Origin: Pseudarthrobacter chlorophenolicus
Lineage (GTDB): Bacteria > Actinomycetota > Actinomycetes > Actinomycetales > Micrococcaceae
Direction: 5' to 3'
Length of the DNA stretch: 64,000 nt
Assembly: GCF_000962805.1 (NCBI RefSeq)
Contig: NZ_JZTW01000011.1
Coordinates: forward strand, 62,001-126,000
The notes below the pieces were generated by a model. That model saw nothing but the letters and a program-made list of their open reading frames with translations, was not told where the DNA came from and searched no databases. Positions 34,412 through 45,286 of the stretch are shown here, in pieces. Each line of letters starts with the position of its first letter. Within the stretch, counting starts at the first letter, position 1. Position numbers and translations under genes: made by a program.

Positions 34412-36097
34412 ATGGAAACAGTCAGCAGCCCCGCCACAGCCGCCCGCGTCTTGGCCGTACGGCCCGTAGGCACCACGGCGGTACTCGCCGAGCTCTCCGG
34501 CCTCCACGACGTCCTGGCCCTGCAGACCCTCCTGCTCGAATCGCCGCTGCCCGGCCAGGTGGACGTCCTGGCCGCTGCCGAAACCGTGATGGTCAAGGCG
34601 GACTCGCCCGCGGCGGCGCGAAGGATGGCTGCACGTCTGCTGGCGATGGACCTGACGGTCCAGTCCCACACCGAGGGCGCGCTGGTCACCATCGACACCG
34701 TGTACGACGGCGAGGACCTCGCCGAGGTGGGCCGGCTCACCGGCCTGGGGGCTGACGGAGTGGTGGCCGCCCATACAGGGCAGGTCTGGACGGTGGCCTT
34801 CGGTGGCTTCGCCCCCGGCTTCGGCTACATGGTGGGGGAAAACCAGGCCCTGGAAGTCCCGCGCCGGAGTTCACCCCGCACCGCTGTCCCTGCTGGATCC
34901 GTGGCGCTGGCCGGCAACTATTCTGCCGTCTACCCCAGGCAGTCGCCGGGTGGCTGGCAACTGATCGGACGCACCGCGGCACCCATGTGGGACCTAAGCC
35001 GGGAGCAGCCGGCACTGGCCGCTCCGGGAGACCGGGTCCAGTTCCGCGCGGTCCGGGAACTCGTGGAAATTCCGGCCGCACCGGCCGAAACCTCCGGGCA
35101 TTCCGCCGTGAAGTCCGGCCTCCGCATCCTCTCCCCCGGGCTCCAGAGCCTGATCCAGGACCTGGGCCGGCCCGGGCATGCGGGTCTCGGGGTATCCTCA
35201 GCCGGCGCGCTGGACCGTGCCTCGGTGCGGCGCGCCAACCGGGTGCTGGGCAACGGCCCCTCCGCCGCCGTGATCGAAAGCGTGGCCGGCGGCCTGCGCG
35301 TCCAGGCCATGGGCGACCAGGTGCTGGCCGTCACCGGTGCGCCGTCGGCACTGACTGTAGTGACGCCGTCGTCCGCTGCCGGAACCCATAACGACGAAGA
35401 CGGTGCCCAGCAGGAAGAGGTGCGTACCGTGCCCATGGCCACCGCCTTCGCCCTGCTGGACGGCGAAACCCTGACCGTGGGCGCCCCGGAAAGGGGCTTC
35501 CGCACCTATCTGGCCATCCGCGGCGGCGTGGAAGCGGAATCCGTGCTGGGCAGCCGGTCCACGGACACCATGTCCGGTATCGGGCCGGCACCCTTGGCCG
35601 CCGGACAACTGCTCGGCGCCGGGGCTGCCACGAACTCCAACGTGGTGGGCAACCCCGAGCTGCAGCCCGACTACCCGGATGCCGGGGTCACGGTGCTGGA
35701 CATCGTGCCCGGTCCCCGCGACGACTGGTTTGATGCGGCGGCGCTGGAATTGTTGTGCAGCCAGGATTGGGCCGTGACTCCGCGTTCCAACCGGGTGGGC
35801 ATGCGCCTGGCCGGTGAACCGCTCCGCCGCAGCCGGGACGGTGAGCTGCCCAGTGAAGGGACCATGGCCGGCGCCCTGCAGATCCCGCCGGAAGGCCAGC
35901 CCGTACTGTTCTTGGCGGACCATCCCATCACGGGCGGCTACCCGGTGATCGGCGTGGTGGCGGACTACCACCTGGATCTCGCCGCGCAGGTTCCGGTGGG
36001 CGGCTCCATCCGGTTCCGCTGGACGCCCGGGCCGCCTGTCCCCGCGGATACCTCCCACGACCATCCACACGATTCCCTAAACGAAGTGAGCAACTGA
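34412..36097 (+). CDS. pxpBC: Fused 5-oxoprolinase subunits B and C
   Basis: A 561-aa single chain. Residues about 1-220 correspond to PxpB (cyclophilin-like CT_C_D domain, with [20 protein letters not shown] and [20 protein letters not shown]). Residues about 240-545 correspond to PxpC (CT_A_B domain, with [40 protein letters not shown] and [12 protein letters not shown]). Usually these are two genes, as in the second cluster at 46221-48021. No RBS is clear before the ATG at 34412; an upstream ATG at 34349 inside the transporter gene is an alternative. The stop overlaps the next ATG by one base (TGATG). Confidence 0.88.
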   Translation: METVSSPATAARVLAVRPVGTTAVLAELSGLHDVLALQTLLLESPLPGQVDVLAAAETVMVKADSPAAARRMAARLLAMDLTVQSHTEGALVTIDTVYDGEDLAEVGRLTGLGADGVVAAHTGQVWTVAFGGFAPGFGYMVGENQALEVPRRSSPRTAVPAGSVALAGNYSAVYPRQSPGGWQLIGRTAAPMWDLSREQPALAAPGDRVQFRAVRELVEIPAAPAETSGHSAVKSGLRILSPGLQSLIQDLGRPGHAGLGVSSAGALDRASVRRANRVLGNGPSAAVIESVAGGLRVQAMGDQVLAVTGAPSALTVVTPSSAAGTHNDEDGAQQEEVRTVPMATAFALLDGETLTVGAPERGFRTYLAIRGGVEAESVLGSRSTDTMSGIGPAPLAAGQLLGAGAATNSNVVGNPELQPDYPDAGVTVLDIVPGPRDDWFDAAALELLCSQDWAVTPRSNRVGMRLAGEPLRRSRDGELPSEGTMAGALQIPPEGQPVLFLADHPITGGYPVIGVVADYHLDLAAQVPVGGSIRFRWTPGPPVPADTSHDHPHDSLNEVSN

Positions 36098-37872
36098 TGC
36101 GCAAGGTCCTCATCGCCAACCGAGGAGAAATCGCTGTCCGCGTCGCCCGGGCCTGCGAGGACGCCGGGCTCGAATCCGTGGCGGTCTACGCGGACGTGGA
36201 CGCCGATGCCATGCACGTGGGTGCCGCCACCGAGGCCTACAGCCTGGGCGGCAACGCGCCGTCGGAAACCTACCTGGACATCGCCAAGCTGCTGGGCGTC
36301 GCCGCGGAGTCCGGAGCGGACGCCGTGCACCCCGGCTACGGTTTCCTGTCCGAGAATGCCGGTTTCGCGGAAGCGGTCATCGGCGCCGGGCTGACGTGGA
36401 TCGGACCCAGCCCGGAGGCCATCCGGCAGCTGGGCAACAAGATCACGGCGCGGGAAATCGCCGTGCGCGCCGGGGCGCCTTTGGTGGCCGGAAGCGACGG
36501 TCCGGTGGACTCCGCCGCTGAGGCGCGCGCCTTCGCCGAGGAACACGGCCTCCCCATCGCCATCAAGGCTGCCTTCGGTGGCGGCGGGCGCGGGCTGAAA
36601 GTGGTCCGGGACATGGGCCAGGTGGAGGAGGCGTTCGATTCCGCCGTCCGCGAGGCCGTGGTGGCCTTCGGCCGTGGCGAATGCTTCGTGGAACGCTACC
36701 TGGACCGGCCCCGGCACGTGGAGGCCCAGGTCCTGGCGGACCAGCACGGCAACGTGGTGGTGGTGGGAACCCGGGACTGCTCGCTGCAGCGCCGGCACCA
36801 GAAACTCGTGGAGGAAGCCCCCGCCCCGTTCCTCACCGACGGCCAGACCCGCCAGATTTACGACGCCGCCAAGGCAGTCTGCCGCGAGGCCTCCTATGCG
36901 GGGGCCGGGACCGTCGAATTCCTGGTGGCCGCCGACGGCACCGTCGCCTTCCTCGAGGTGAACACCCGCCTGCAGGTGGAACACCCCATCACCGAGGAAA
37001 CCACCGGCATCGACCTGGTCCAGGAGCAGTTCCGGATTGCTGCGGGCGAACGGCTCCGGTTTGCCTCCGATCCCCAGCCGCGGGGGCATGCTTTCGAGTT
37101 CAGGCTGAACGCCGAGGACGTGGGCCGCGGCTTCCTGCCCTCACCCGGGACCGTTACCTCTTTCAGCGGCCCCACCGGCCCCGGAATCCGCCTCGATTCC
37201 GGCGTCCGGGCAGGGTCGGTTGTGGCGCCGCAGTTCGATTCGCTGCTGGCCAAGCTGATCGTCACCGGCGCGGACCGGCAGCAGGCGTTGCGGCGGGCAC
37301 GCCGGGCCCTGGCCGAGATGCAGATCGGCGGCGTGGCCACCGTCCTGCCGTTCCACCGCGCCGTGGTGGAGGCATCCGATTTCACGTCCGAAACTGAGCT
37401 GCGAATCCACACCCGCTGGATAGAAACGGACTTCGCCGAGACCATCGGCGCGGACCCGGAGTTCGGCACGTCCGTCCCGGACGGTGAGCGGCGCACCATC
37501 ACCGTTGACGTGGACGGCCGGCGCCTTGCCGTCGGGCTGCCCGCAGCGCTGCTGGACGGGTGGGCGCGTTCCGGCGGCCCGGTTCCCGCGGGCGTCAGCC
37601 CGGCGGACGGCCCCTTCGGTGCTGAGAACGACGGCGGCAGTGCCTCAGGTGCCGCGGCCCCCGGTGAGTTGCGGGCGGACATGGCGGGGACCGTGGTGAA
37701 GTGGCTGGTCGGACCGGGCGCCGAGGTGGCGGCCGGGGATCCCGTCGTCGTCCTGGAAGCGATGAAGATGGAGACCCAGGTAGCCGCCCACCGCGCCGGC
37801 ACCCTCGCCGATGTGCAGGTGGATGCAGGAGGCGTGGTCGCCGCGGGCGGCGTGCTGGCACTGATTGCCTAA
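36097..37872 (+). CDS. Biotin carboxylase with C-terminal biotin carboxyl carrier domain
   Basis: A 591-aa protein with an N-terminal biotin carboxylase ([35 protein letters not shown]-grasp residues up to about 450) and a biotinyl domain at the C-terminus with [12 protein letters not shown], the lysine being the biotin site. It is coupled to pxpBC by a one-base overlap. 5-Oxoprolinase itself needs no biotin. The pairing of PxpB/C-type (CT-domain) proteins with a biotin carboxylase is as in urea carboxylase-type enzymes, so this operon may carboxylate its substrate before ring opening (inference). The linker of about 60 aa is Gly/Ala-rich. Confidence 0.88.
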   Translation: MRKVLIANRGEIAVRVARACEDAGLESVAVYADVDADAMHVGAATEAYSLGGNAPSETYLDIAKLLGVAAESGADAVHPGYGFLSENAGFAEAVIGAGLTWIGPSPEAIRQLGNKITAREIAVRAGAPLVAGSDGPVDSAAEARAFAEEHGLPIAIKAAFGGGGRGLKVVRDMGQVEEAFDSAVREAVVAFGRGECFVERYLDRPRHVEAQVLADQHGNVVVVGTRDCSLQRRHQKLVEEAPAPFLTDGQTRQIYDAAKAVCREASYAGAGTVEFLVAADGTVAFLEVNTRLQVEHPITEETTGIDLVQEQFRIAAGERLRFASDPQPRGHAFEFRLNAEDVGRGFLPSPGTVTSFSGPTGPGIRLDSGVRAGSVVAPQFDSLLAKLIVTGADRQQALRRARRALAEMQIGGVATVLPFHRAVVEASDFTSETELRIHTRWIETDFAETIGADPEFGTSVPDGERRTITVDVDGRRLAVGLPAALLDGWARSGGPVPAGVSPADGPFGAENDGGSASGAAAPGELRADMAGTVVKWLVGPGAEVAAGDPVVVLEAMKMETQVAAHRAGTLADVQVDAGGVVAAGGVLALIA

Positions 37873-37895
37873 TTTCGTGCGGGCGGCCGGCGGGG

Positions 37896-39035
<1,140 letters not shown>

Positions 39036-39968
39036 TCAGTCGCCCACAGCGTCCCGGCCGCGCCGGACGATCAGGGGATCGGGTCCGAAGACGATGGAGG
39101 GGTCTTTGCCGTCGTACTCAAACTGGTTAAGGAAATAGCGCATGGCGTTGAGCCTTGCGCGTTTCTTGTCGTTGGACTTGATGGTGATCCACGGCGCGTG
39201 GTCCGTATCGGTCCGCAGGAAGGTTTGTTCCTTCGACTCCGTATAATCCTGCCAGCGGTCCAGTGATGCCAGGTCCATCGGAGAGAGCTTCCAGCGCCGG
39301 ACGGGGTCGATCTGCCGGATCGCGAACCGGGTGCGCTGCTCGAGGCGGGTGACGGAGAACCAGAACTTGGTCAGGTGGATCCCGGAGTCCACCAGCATCT
39401 GTTCGAACAGGGGCGCCTGTGCCATAAAGGTCTCGTACTCGGCGTCGCTGCAGAATCCCATGACCCGCTCCACGTTTGCGCGGTTGTACCAGGAGCGGTC
39501 GAACATGACGATCTCCCCGGCGGTGGGCAGGTGCTGGATGTAGCGCTGGAAATACCACTGCCCCTGTTCCCGGTCCGAGGGTTTGGCCAAGGCAACCGTC
39601 CTGGCGGAGCGCGGGTCCAGGTGTTCGGTGAAACGCTTGATGGACCCGCCCTTGCCGGCGGCGTCCCTGCCTTCGAAGACGATGACCGTTTTCAGGCCCT
39701 GGTCCTGGCCCCAGTACTGGAACTTGAGCAGCTCGATCTGCAGCCGGTACTTCTCCAGGTCATACTCTTCCCGGGTCAGCCGCTCCCCATAGGGATAGTC
39801 CTCGCGCCAGGTCTCCACTGCCGATCCGCCGGGATCAATCAGCTCCGGGTCATCGCCCTGGCCGCCCGTCACCGTGTAACCCAGATCCACCAGGCGGTCG
39901 ATGGCCTCACGCAGGTTCTCCCTGACCCACCCCTGGCCCCAGGGCGTCAACTCCCCGCCAACATCCAC
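39036..39968 (-). CDS. ppk2: Polyphosphate kinase 2 (PPK2)
   Basis: A 310-aa PPK2 family protein: VIVFEGRDAAGKGGSIKRFT (Walker A), VMFDRSWYNRANVERVMGFC (Walker B and lid) and a TRFAIRQIDPVRRWKLSPMD region. These enzymes transfer phosphate between polyphosphate and nucleotides. It has one domain, with an N-terminal extension of about 75 aa. The GTG at 39968 is preferred because AGAGGAG lies six bases upstream; GTG 39995 is an in-frame alternative. It is transcribed divergently from idnO. Confidence 0.9.
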   Translation of the reverse strand: MDVGGELTPWGQGWVRENLREAIDRLVDLGYTVTGGQGDDPELIDPGGSAVETWREDYPYGERLTREEYDLEKYRLQIELLKFQYWGQDQGLKTVIVFEGRDAAGKGGSIKRFTEHLDPRSARTVALAKPSDREQGQWYFQRYIQHLPTAGEIVMFDRSWYNRANVERVMGFCSDAEYETFMAQAPLFEQMLVDSGIHLTKFWFSVTRLEQRTRFAIRQIDPVRRWKLSPMDLASLDRWQDYTESKEQTFLRTDTDHAPWITIKSNDKKRARLNAMRYFLNQFEYDGKDPSIVFGPDPLIVRRGRDAVGD

Positions 39969-40121
39969 CACAGTCTCCTCTCGCCCCTTCGGCACCGCCG
40001 GAATCTAACAGCCCCACATGAACGGAAGGTGACCCGGCTGCTGCCCGCCGACCTTCCGGGATTCCCCCGTCATCGAAGAGTGCGCACATGCACTGCCACA
40101 AAACAATAATTGAATCGCAAA

Positions 40122-40163
40122 TGAGAATTTATTCTTGACTCGGCAGCCGGCCGGACCTAGGCT
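40122..40163 (+). promoter_or_regulatory. idnO promoter with degenerate operator
   Basis: TTGACT (40135-40140) and TAGGCT (40158-40163) with a 17-bp spacer form a good promoter for idnO-idnD. TGAGAATTTATTCTTGA (40122-40138), a weaker relative of the TGAGAANAGTTTCTCA operator, overlaps the -35 box. Confidence 0.55.
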
Positions 40164-40221
40164 CGATATGTGGCCCACAGCACCACGAGTCCCCGCATGC
40201 ACACCGAGAAGAGGCAGCTCC

Positions 40222-40998
40222 ATGGATCACCCATCACCCTTTGACCTGACGGGGCGGACAGCCCTGGTGACGGGATCCAGCAGGGGTATCGGGAAAGCCC
40301 TGGCGACGGGCCTTGCCAAGGCCGGGGCCGCCGTCCTGCTTCACGGCCTGGATCCGCAGCGGCTGGAAGCCACCCGCCGGGAACTGGCCACGGAGTTCGG
40401 TGATGGCAAGGTGGGTTCGGTCTCCTTCGACATCACCTCTGAGCCCGCGGTGTCCGCGGGGATCGCCCAGGCAGAAGAGTCTTTCGGGCCGCTGGACATC
40501 CTGGTCAACAATGCCGGCATCCAGCACCGCGTCCCGCTGCTGGACCTAGACATCGATGACTGGAACCGCGTCCTGGCCACCGACCTCACCAGCGCCTTCC
40601 TGGTGGGCCGCGAAGCCGCCCGCCGCATGCTGGAGCGCAAGCGCGGCAAGATCATCAACATCGGCTCCGTCCAGTCAGACCTCGCCCGTCCCACCATCGG
40701 CGCCTACACAGCCGCGAAGGGCGGGCTGCGGAACCTCACCCGCGCCATGACCGCCGAATGGGCCGCCCACGGGCTGCAGGTCAACGGCATCGCCCCCGGG
40801 TACATCCACACCGAAATGACCCAGGTCCTGGTGGACGACGAAGCCTTCAACGCCTGGATCCTCGGCAGGACCCCGGCCGGCCGCTGGGGAACCGTGGACG
40901 ATCTCTCCGGCCCGGTGACCTGGCTCGCCTCGGAGGCCTCGAACTACGTCAACGGGCAAACAATCTTCATCGACGGCGGAATGACAACGGTGGTCTGA
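40222..40998 (+). CDS. idnO: Gluconate 5-dehydrogenase (5-keto-gluconate reductase), SDR family
   Basis: A 258-aa short-chain dehydrogenase. TALVTGSSRGIGKALATGLA is the cofactor site, ILVNNAGIQHRVPLLDL follows, and the catalytic Ser/Tyr/Lys are in NIGSVQSDLARPTIGAYTAA and KGG. The sequence and its neighbour idnD fit 5-keto-D-gluconate reductase, which forms gluconate in the L-idonate pathway. The ATG at 40222 has GAGG upstream. It stops one base before the ATG of idnD. Gluconate would then be phosphorylated by the gluconokinase at 56613-57161. Confidence 0.85.
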   Translation: MDHPSPFDLTGRTALVTGSSRGIGKALATGLAKAGAAVLLHGLDPQRLEATRRELATEFGDGKVGSVSFDITSEPAVSAGIAQAEESFGPLDILVNNAGIQHRVPLLDLDIDDWNRVLATDLTSAFLVGREAARRMLERKRGKIINIGSVQSDLARPTIGAYTAAKGGLRNLTRAMTAEWAAHGLQVNGIAPGYIHTEMTQVLVDDEAFNAWILGRTPAGRWGTVDDLSGPVTWLASEASNYVNGQTIFIDGGMTTVV

Positions 40999-40999
40999 C

Positions 41000-42082
41000 A
41001 TGGCAACAGCAGCAGCAACACAGGCAGTGACCGGTCCGGCAGTGGTGGTACACGGCGTCGGGGACCTCCGGATTGAAGCCATCGAACACGCAGGGCCCCG
41101 CCCGGACGAAGCGGTGGTGGACATCGCATACGGCGGTATTTGCGGCTCGGACCTGCACTACTGGCTCCACGGCGCCGCAGGCGAATCCGTTCTACGCGCG
41201 CCGCTGGTCCTTGGCCACGAGGTAGTGGGCACGGTGGTGCAGGCGGCCGCCGATGGCTCCGGACCCGCCGCCGGCACCAACGTGGCAGTCCACCCCGCCA
41301 CCCCCGGCGCCGGGGAATCACGGTACCTGGAAGACCGGCCCAACCTCTCACCCGGATGCACCTACCTGGGCAGCGCTGCCCGCTTCCCCCACACCCAGGG
41401 AGCCTTCAGCCGCTACTCGGTACTGCCCGCCAGGATGCTCCGTGCATTGCCCCACGGCCTGGACCTGCGCGCAGCCGCCCTCGCCGAACCTGCGAGCGTT
41501 GCCTGGCACGCGGTGGCACAGGCGGGCAACCTGGCGGGCAAACGGGTCCTGGTGATCGGCAGCGGACCCATCGGCAGCCTGATCGTTGCGGTCGCCAAGC
41601 GTGCGGGTGCAGCCGAAATCATCGCGGTGGACATGCACGAGGCACCCTTGGAGATCGCGACGGCGGTGGGCGCCACGCGCACCATCCTCGCCACCGACGC
41701 GGACGCCATCGCCGCCGTGGAGGCCGACGTCGTGCTCGAATCCTCCGGCAACCACCGCGGCCTCGCCTCGGCGCTGCGCGGTGCCATGCGCGGTGGGCGC
41801 GTGGTCATGGTGGGACTCCTTCCCACCGGCGACCAGCCGGTCCCCATCGCGCTTGCCATCACACGGGAACTGGAACTGTTGGGCTCCTTCCGCTTCAACG
41901 ACGAGATCGACGGCGTCCTGGCCGCCCTTGCCGATGGCTCGCTGTACATCGAACCGGTGGTGACCCACGAATTCCCCTTCACGCAGGCGCTCGACGCCTT
42001 CCACCTAGCCAAGGACCCCACGCGGTCCGGCAAGGTGCTGATCAACTTCCGCAACGACGACAACCCCGGAGCCACGCCATGA
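41000..42082 (+). CDS. idnD: L-idonate 5-dehydrogenase, zinc-type MDR family
   Basis: A 360-aa medium-chain dehydrogenase. GGICGSDLHYWLHGAAGESV (catalytic zinc Cys), LVLGHEVVGTV (His-Glu) and RVLVIGSGPIGSLIVAVAKR (Rossmann fold) are visible. The Cys-rich structural zinc loop is not seen. It oxidises L-idonate to 5-keto-gluconate. Cotranscribed with idnO, with the ATGA overlap of the next small gene. Similar sorbitol or threonine dehydrogenase-like activity cannot be excluded. Confidence 0.83.
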   Translation: MATAAATQAVTGPAVVVHGVGDLRIEAIEHAGPRPDEAVVDIAYGGICGSDLHYWLHGAAGESVLRAPLVLGHEVVGTVVQAAADGSGPAAGTNVAVHPATPGAGESRYLEDRPNLSPGCTYLGSAARFPHTQGAFSRYSVLPARMLRALPHGLDLRAAALAEPASVAWHAVAQAGNLAGKRVLVIGSGPIGSLIVAVAKRAGAAEIIAVDMHEAPLEIATAVGATRTILATDADAIAAVEADVVLESSGNHRGLASALRGAMRGGRVVMVGLLPTGDQPVPIALAITRELELLGSFRFNDEIDGVLAALADGSLYIEPVVTHEFPFTQALDAFHLAKDPTRSGKVLINFRNDDNPGATP

Positions 42083-42288
42083 TGTCTGCCTTCAAAGCCA
42101 CCAAACAGCGCTGCCGGTCCGCCCGCCCCATGACGGCGGGCACCGGCACACACTGCCCTGCAAGCGGCCGCTGGAACCCTGCCGGCGAGTCGCAGAACGG
42201 CCAGGTGTTCTTTGAGGGCAGCCTCATGCCGTCCTTTGCCGGCGCACCCGTGGTGTGGGTGCTGGAACCGGAAGCGGACGTGGACTGA
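42079..42288 (+). CDS. 69-aa YjzC-like small protein
   Basis: Starts at ATG 42079 overlapping the idnD stop by 4 bp. The core GTHCPASGRWNPAG followed by EGSLMPSFAGAPVVWVLE resembles small proteins with a CPxSGxW motif and a G(S/D)xMP block, like YjzC. A single Cys and several Trp; no membrane segment. Function unknown. Coupled translation with idnD supports it being real. Confidence 0.55.
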   Translation: MMSAFKATKQRCRSARPMTAGTGTHCPASGRWNPAGESQNGQVFFEGSLMPSFAGAPVVWVLEPEADVD

Positions 42289-42289
42289 C

Positions 42290-42796
42290 GTGGCGGTCCA
42301 GCCCATGCAGCCGGGCCGGCGCCGCCGTTTCCAGCCCCTCGACCAGGATGCCCTGCGCTGCCAGCTGGCCTTGAACAGGCAGCATATTGCCCAGGCAGAC
42401 AGCAGCATCCGCACGGCCATCAGGCTCCGCAACGAATGCGTGGCCCGGGCGTTGGCCGACCGCATCCCCGTTACCGCCGTCGCCGAGGCGGCAGGGGTCA
42501 ACAAATTTGATGTACGACGACGGCTTGGCGCCGCGTACACGGACCTTCAGCCGCCGGGGTGGCCGGCTGCAGCGCATCTCCGGGCGATCCGCGACGCGGC
42601 ACAGGCCCTGGCCGAGGCGGCCCGGCACAAAGGGGACCTCGAAACCCGGCGCCGCGCACTGTCGGTGATGGCGTTGAAGACCAGCCAGCTGGACCTGTTT
42701 GAAGTGGCTTCCCTGGCTGCCGTACCCGCCGAAAGGATCCGCAGCGAGATGCGCGGCGTCACCCTGCGGAGCGTCAGCGTGACCGAGCGGGGTTAG
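42290..42796 (+). CDS. Helical DNA-binding-like protein, unknown
   Basis: A 168-aa basic protein, all helical. ADRIPVTAVAEAAGVNKFDV followed by RRRLG (about residues 55-80) looks like a helix-turn-helix of the type in which a stable helix pair meets DNA; the C-terminal VASLAAVPAERIRSEMRG may be a second one. No family was recognised with certainty. The GTG at 42290 (two bases after the previous stop) is used; ATG 42305 is an alternative. It ends overlapping the convergent TetR gene by 4 bp. Confidence 0.5.
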   Translation: MAVQPMQPGRRRRFQPLDQDALRCQLALNRQHIAQADSSIRTAIRLRNECVARALADRIPVTAVAEAAGVNKFDVRRRLGAAYTDLQPPGWPAAAHLRAIRDAAQALAEAARHKGDLETRRRALSVMALKTSQLDLFEVASLAAVPAERIRSEMRGVTLRSVSVTERG

Positions 42797-43383
42797 CGTC
42801 CTGGAGCGGACTTGTCCCCGTCCCAGCCTTTCAGGGCGCCGCAGAGGGCGGCCACCAGCCTGCCGCTGGCCTGCTGCCGGGTCAGTCCCACGGTGTTGAT
42901 GAGGTCAAGGATTTCACGCGGATCGAACAGGATGTTCCAGAGGAACAGTGCCTCATCCCCCAGCGCGGCGAGCCCGAGCTCTTCGCACGCCTCGGACAGT
43001 GGCCGCTGCAACGCCTCCGCCTGGACGGTGAGGTAGAAAGCACCGCCCCGGAGACGGGCAAGGTATCCCTCGCCGGAACGGGTGTAGAGCATCGCCCCGC
43101 CGTGCTTGACCACCAGGTCCACCCATTTGCGGCTGACGGCCTCGAGCAGTTCAAGCCCGCCGGTGGTCTGCTTCAGGCTGTAGTCGCGCAGCTTCTGGCC
43201 CACGTTGAAGCGGTATTCGGCCAGGACGTCCTCGACGGAGGCGAAGTGCCGGTATGCGGTGGCAGTGGAGATCTCGGCGTGCTTGGCGATGTCCGTCATG
43301 TTGATCGGCCCGCGGCGCGCAGCGAACAGCGCGCCTGCGGCATTGACGAGTTCCCTGCGGTTTCGTTGGGTGTCGCTTCGCAC
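42793..43383 (-). CDS. TetR family regulator, paralog 1
   Basis: A 196-aa TetR-type protein: GPINMTDIAKHAEISTATAY then RHFASVEDVLAEYRFNVGQK (helix-turn-helix), ligand domain beyond. It is clearly a paralog of the next gene upstream (43414-44028): the same STATAYRHFASV recognition helix, YTRSGEGYLARLR and FDPREI(L/F)DLI. The pair shares recognition helices, so both may bind the same operator, TGAGAANAGTTTCTCA, found in this region. Last gene of the SDR-aminotransferase-TetR-TetR operon, 31 bp after its paralog. Confidence 0.87.
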   Translation of the reverse strand: MRSDTQRNRRELVNAAGALFAARRGPINMTDIAKHAEISTATAYRHFASVEDVLAEYRFNVGQKLRDYSLKQTTGGLELLEAVSRKWVDLVVKHGGAMLYTRSGEGYLARLRGGAFYLTVQAEALQRPLSEACEELGLAALGDEALFLWNILFDPREILDLINTVGLTRQQASGRLVAALCGALKGWDGDKSAPGR

Positions 43384-43413
43384 TCCCCAGCCCCTTTCTG
43401 TTGCGTACCAAGC

Positions 43414-44028
43414 TTATGGCCTGCGCCCGGCGTCCGGGCCGCACCAGCCTTTCAGGGCCGCAACGAGCGTGGTCACCAGGCGCCGGGCCGTTTCTTCAGG
43501 GGTCAGGCCCAGGGTCTCGATCAGGTCAAAGATTTCACGGGGATCGAACATGACGTTCCAGAGGAACATGGCTTCGTCCCCGGGATCGTCCACGCCCAGT
43601 TCCAGGCAAGTGTCCCGCAGGGCCGGACTCAGGGCGTCCGCCTGGACAGTCAGGTGGGTGGCACCGGTACGCAGGCGGGCAAGGTAGCCTTCGCCGGACC
43701 TGGTATGGACCATGGCCCTGCCGTGGGCCACCACGAGCTCCACCCACTTGCAGCTGACCAGCCGCAGCAGTTCCAGCCCTGCGGCCTGCTGCCCGCGGCT
43801 GTACTCCAGCAATTCGCTGCCCACGTCGAAGCGGAAGCGGGCCAGAACCTCGTCCACGGACGCGAAGTGACGGTACGCGGTAGCGGTGGAAACTTCAGCA
43901 GCCCGGGCAATATCGGCCATGGTGGCCTGCCGGCCCTCAGCGAATAGCCGGCCGGCGGACCGGATGATGTGCTTTCGGTTGCGCAGCGTATCGCTGCGCA
44001 ACCCGGGAGCCGCGCCGGCGGTGGTCAT
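43414..44028 (-). CDS. TetR family regulator, paralog 2
   Basis: A 204-aa TetR-type protein: QATMADIARAAEVSTATAYR plus HFASVDEVLARFRFDVGSEL form the helix-turn-helix, followed by an aromatic and Leu-rich ligand domain. Similar across its full length to the adjacent 42793-43383 gene, so the pair arose by tandem duplication and may form heterodimers or respond to two related ligands. The ATG at 44028 overlaps the aminotransferase stop (ATGA). Likely autoregulated through the operator at 46179-46194. Confidence 0.87.
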   Translation of the reverse strand: MTTAGAAPGLRSDTLRNRKHIIRSAGRLFAEGRQATMADIARAAEVSTATAYRHFASVDEVLARFRFDVGSELLEYSRGQQAAGLELLRLVSCKWVELVVAHGRAMVHTRSGEGYLARLRTGATHLTVQADALSPALRDTCLELGVDDPGDEAMFLWNVMFDPREIFDLIETLGLTPEETARRLVTTLVAALKGWCGPDAGRRP

Positions 44029-45203
44029 CACCGCTGCTTCAGTGCCGCCAGGCCGGCCCCCAGGCGTTCCACGCCTGCTGCGATGGCCTCCGCGCTGGCG
44101 GCGTAAGACAGCCGGAGGTGGAACTCGCCGTTGCGGCCGAATTCGCTGCCGGGGCGCACGGCCACGCCGTGGTTGCGAAGGTGCGCCACCATCTCGGCGG
44201 CGGGCAGGCCGGCGTCGTACTTCGGGAAAAGGTAGAACGCACCCTCCGGTGAGCTGACCGTCAGCCCCGGAATTTCCTTCAGGCCCGTGTACATCAGCTC
44301 CCGGCGGGCCGCATAGGAGGCGTGCATCCGCTCGATGTCCGGGCCGCAGGTTTCCAGTGCGGTCAGGGCTGCCAGCTGCACGGCGGTGTTCATGGACCCG
44401 TTGAAGGTGTTGTGCACCCGGGCCGCGGAGGCGATGACGTCCGGCGGGCCCCACAGGTAGCCCACCCGCCACCCGGTCATGGCGTAGCTCTTGGAGAAGG
44501 TCTGGCAGTAGATGGTGCGTCCGGCCAGGCCGTCGATTTCAAGTGCGGAGGTGAACGGTTCAGGGGTGTAGACCAGATCGCTGTAGGCCTCGTCGGAGAG
44601 CACCAGGATGTCCGTCCCGGCCACGAACCCGGCAAGGGCTTCGAGTTCTGCCCGGGAGTGGACAATGCCGGTGGGGTTGGACGGGTTGCAGAAGACGAAC
44701 ATCTTCGCTCCCTCCAGGGCTCCGGCCAGCTTCTCGAGGTCCCAGTGCAGGTCCTCCGCCAGCGGTACCGGGACAATGATTCCGCCGGCCATGCTGACCA
44801 GGTCCGCGTACAGCGAGTACGTGGGGTCCGGAATGACCACCTTGTCCCCGGGATTGACCGTGCCCAGGATGGCCGCGGCCAGCCCGGCCGTACCGCCCTG
44901 GGTCACCAGGATGTCGCCGGTGCTCACCGGGGAGCCCCGCAGGGCACCGATTCGCCCGGCCAGGGCATCCCGAAGCGCGGGTTCGCCCAGCAGCGGCGAG
45001 TAGTGGGTGTGGCCGTCCTTTAGGGCCTGGGCCGCTGCTTCGCGGACCTGCACCGGGGTGTCGAAGTCAGGTTCACCCATGGCCAGGGACACCAGATCGC
45101 CGCTGGACTGGGGCTGTTGGACGCGAAGGGACGTCCGGAGCACGCGCTGGACGGCTTCGGACGGCGGGAAGCTGAGGGCTGTGGGGGCTGCAGGGATGGT
45201 CAT
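44028..45203 (-). CDS. PLP-dependent class I/II aminotransferase
   Basis: A 391-aa fold-type I aminotransferase. Motifs: TQGGTAGLAAAILGTVNPGD, FCNPSNPTGIVHSRAELEAL, LSDEAYSDLVY and the PLP lysine in QTFSKSYAMTGWRVGYLWG. The C-terminal Arg for the substrate carboxylate lies in FHLRLSYA. Specificity cannot be told, but it fits aspartate/alanine-type enzymes. It overlaps the TetR gene by a few bases and lies 84 bp after the SDR gene, so it is part of that operon. Confidence 0.88.
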   Translation of the reverse strand: MTIPAAPTALSFPPSEAVQRVLRTSLRVQQPQSSGDLVSLAMGEPDFDTPVQVREAAAQALKDGHTHYSPLLGEPALRDALAGRIGALRGSPVSTGDILVTQGGTAGLAAAILGTVNPGDKVVIPDPTYSLYADLVSMAGGIIVPVPLAEDLHWDLEKLAGALEGAKMFVFCNPSNPTGIVHSRAELEALAGFVAGTDILVLSDEAYSDLVYTPEPFTSALEIDGLAGRTIYCQTFSKSYAMTGWRVGYLWGPPDVIASAARVHNTFNGSMNTAVQLAALTALETCGPDIERMHASYAARRELMYTGLKEIPGLTVSSPEGAFYLFPKYDAGLPAAEMVAHLRNHGVAVRPGSEFGRNGEFHLRLSYAASAEAIAAGVERLGAGLAALKQR

Positions 45204-45286
45204 GGGGTGTCCTTCCAGACAAAAGGGAGCGGGGTTCCTGCCGGGGTCTTACGCGGCAGGAACCATCAGGTGGTGGGCCGCAGGTT

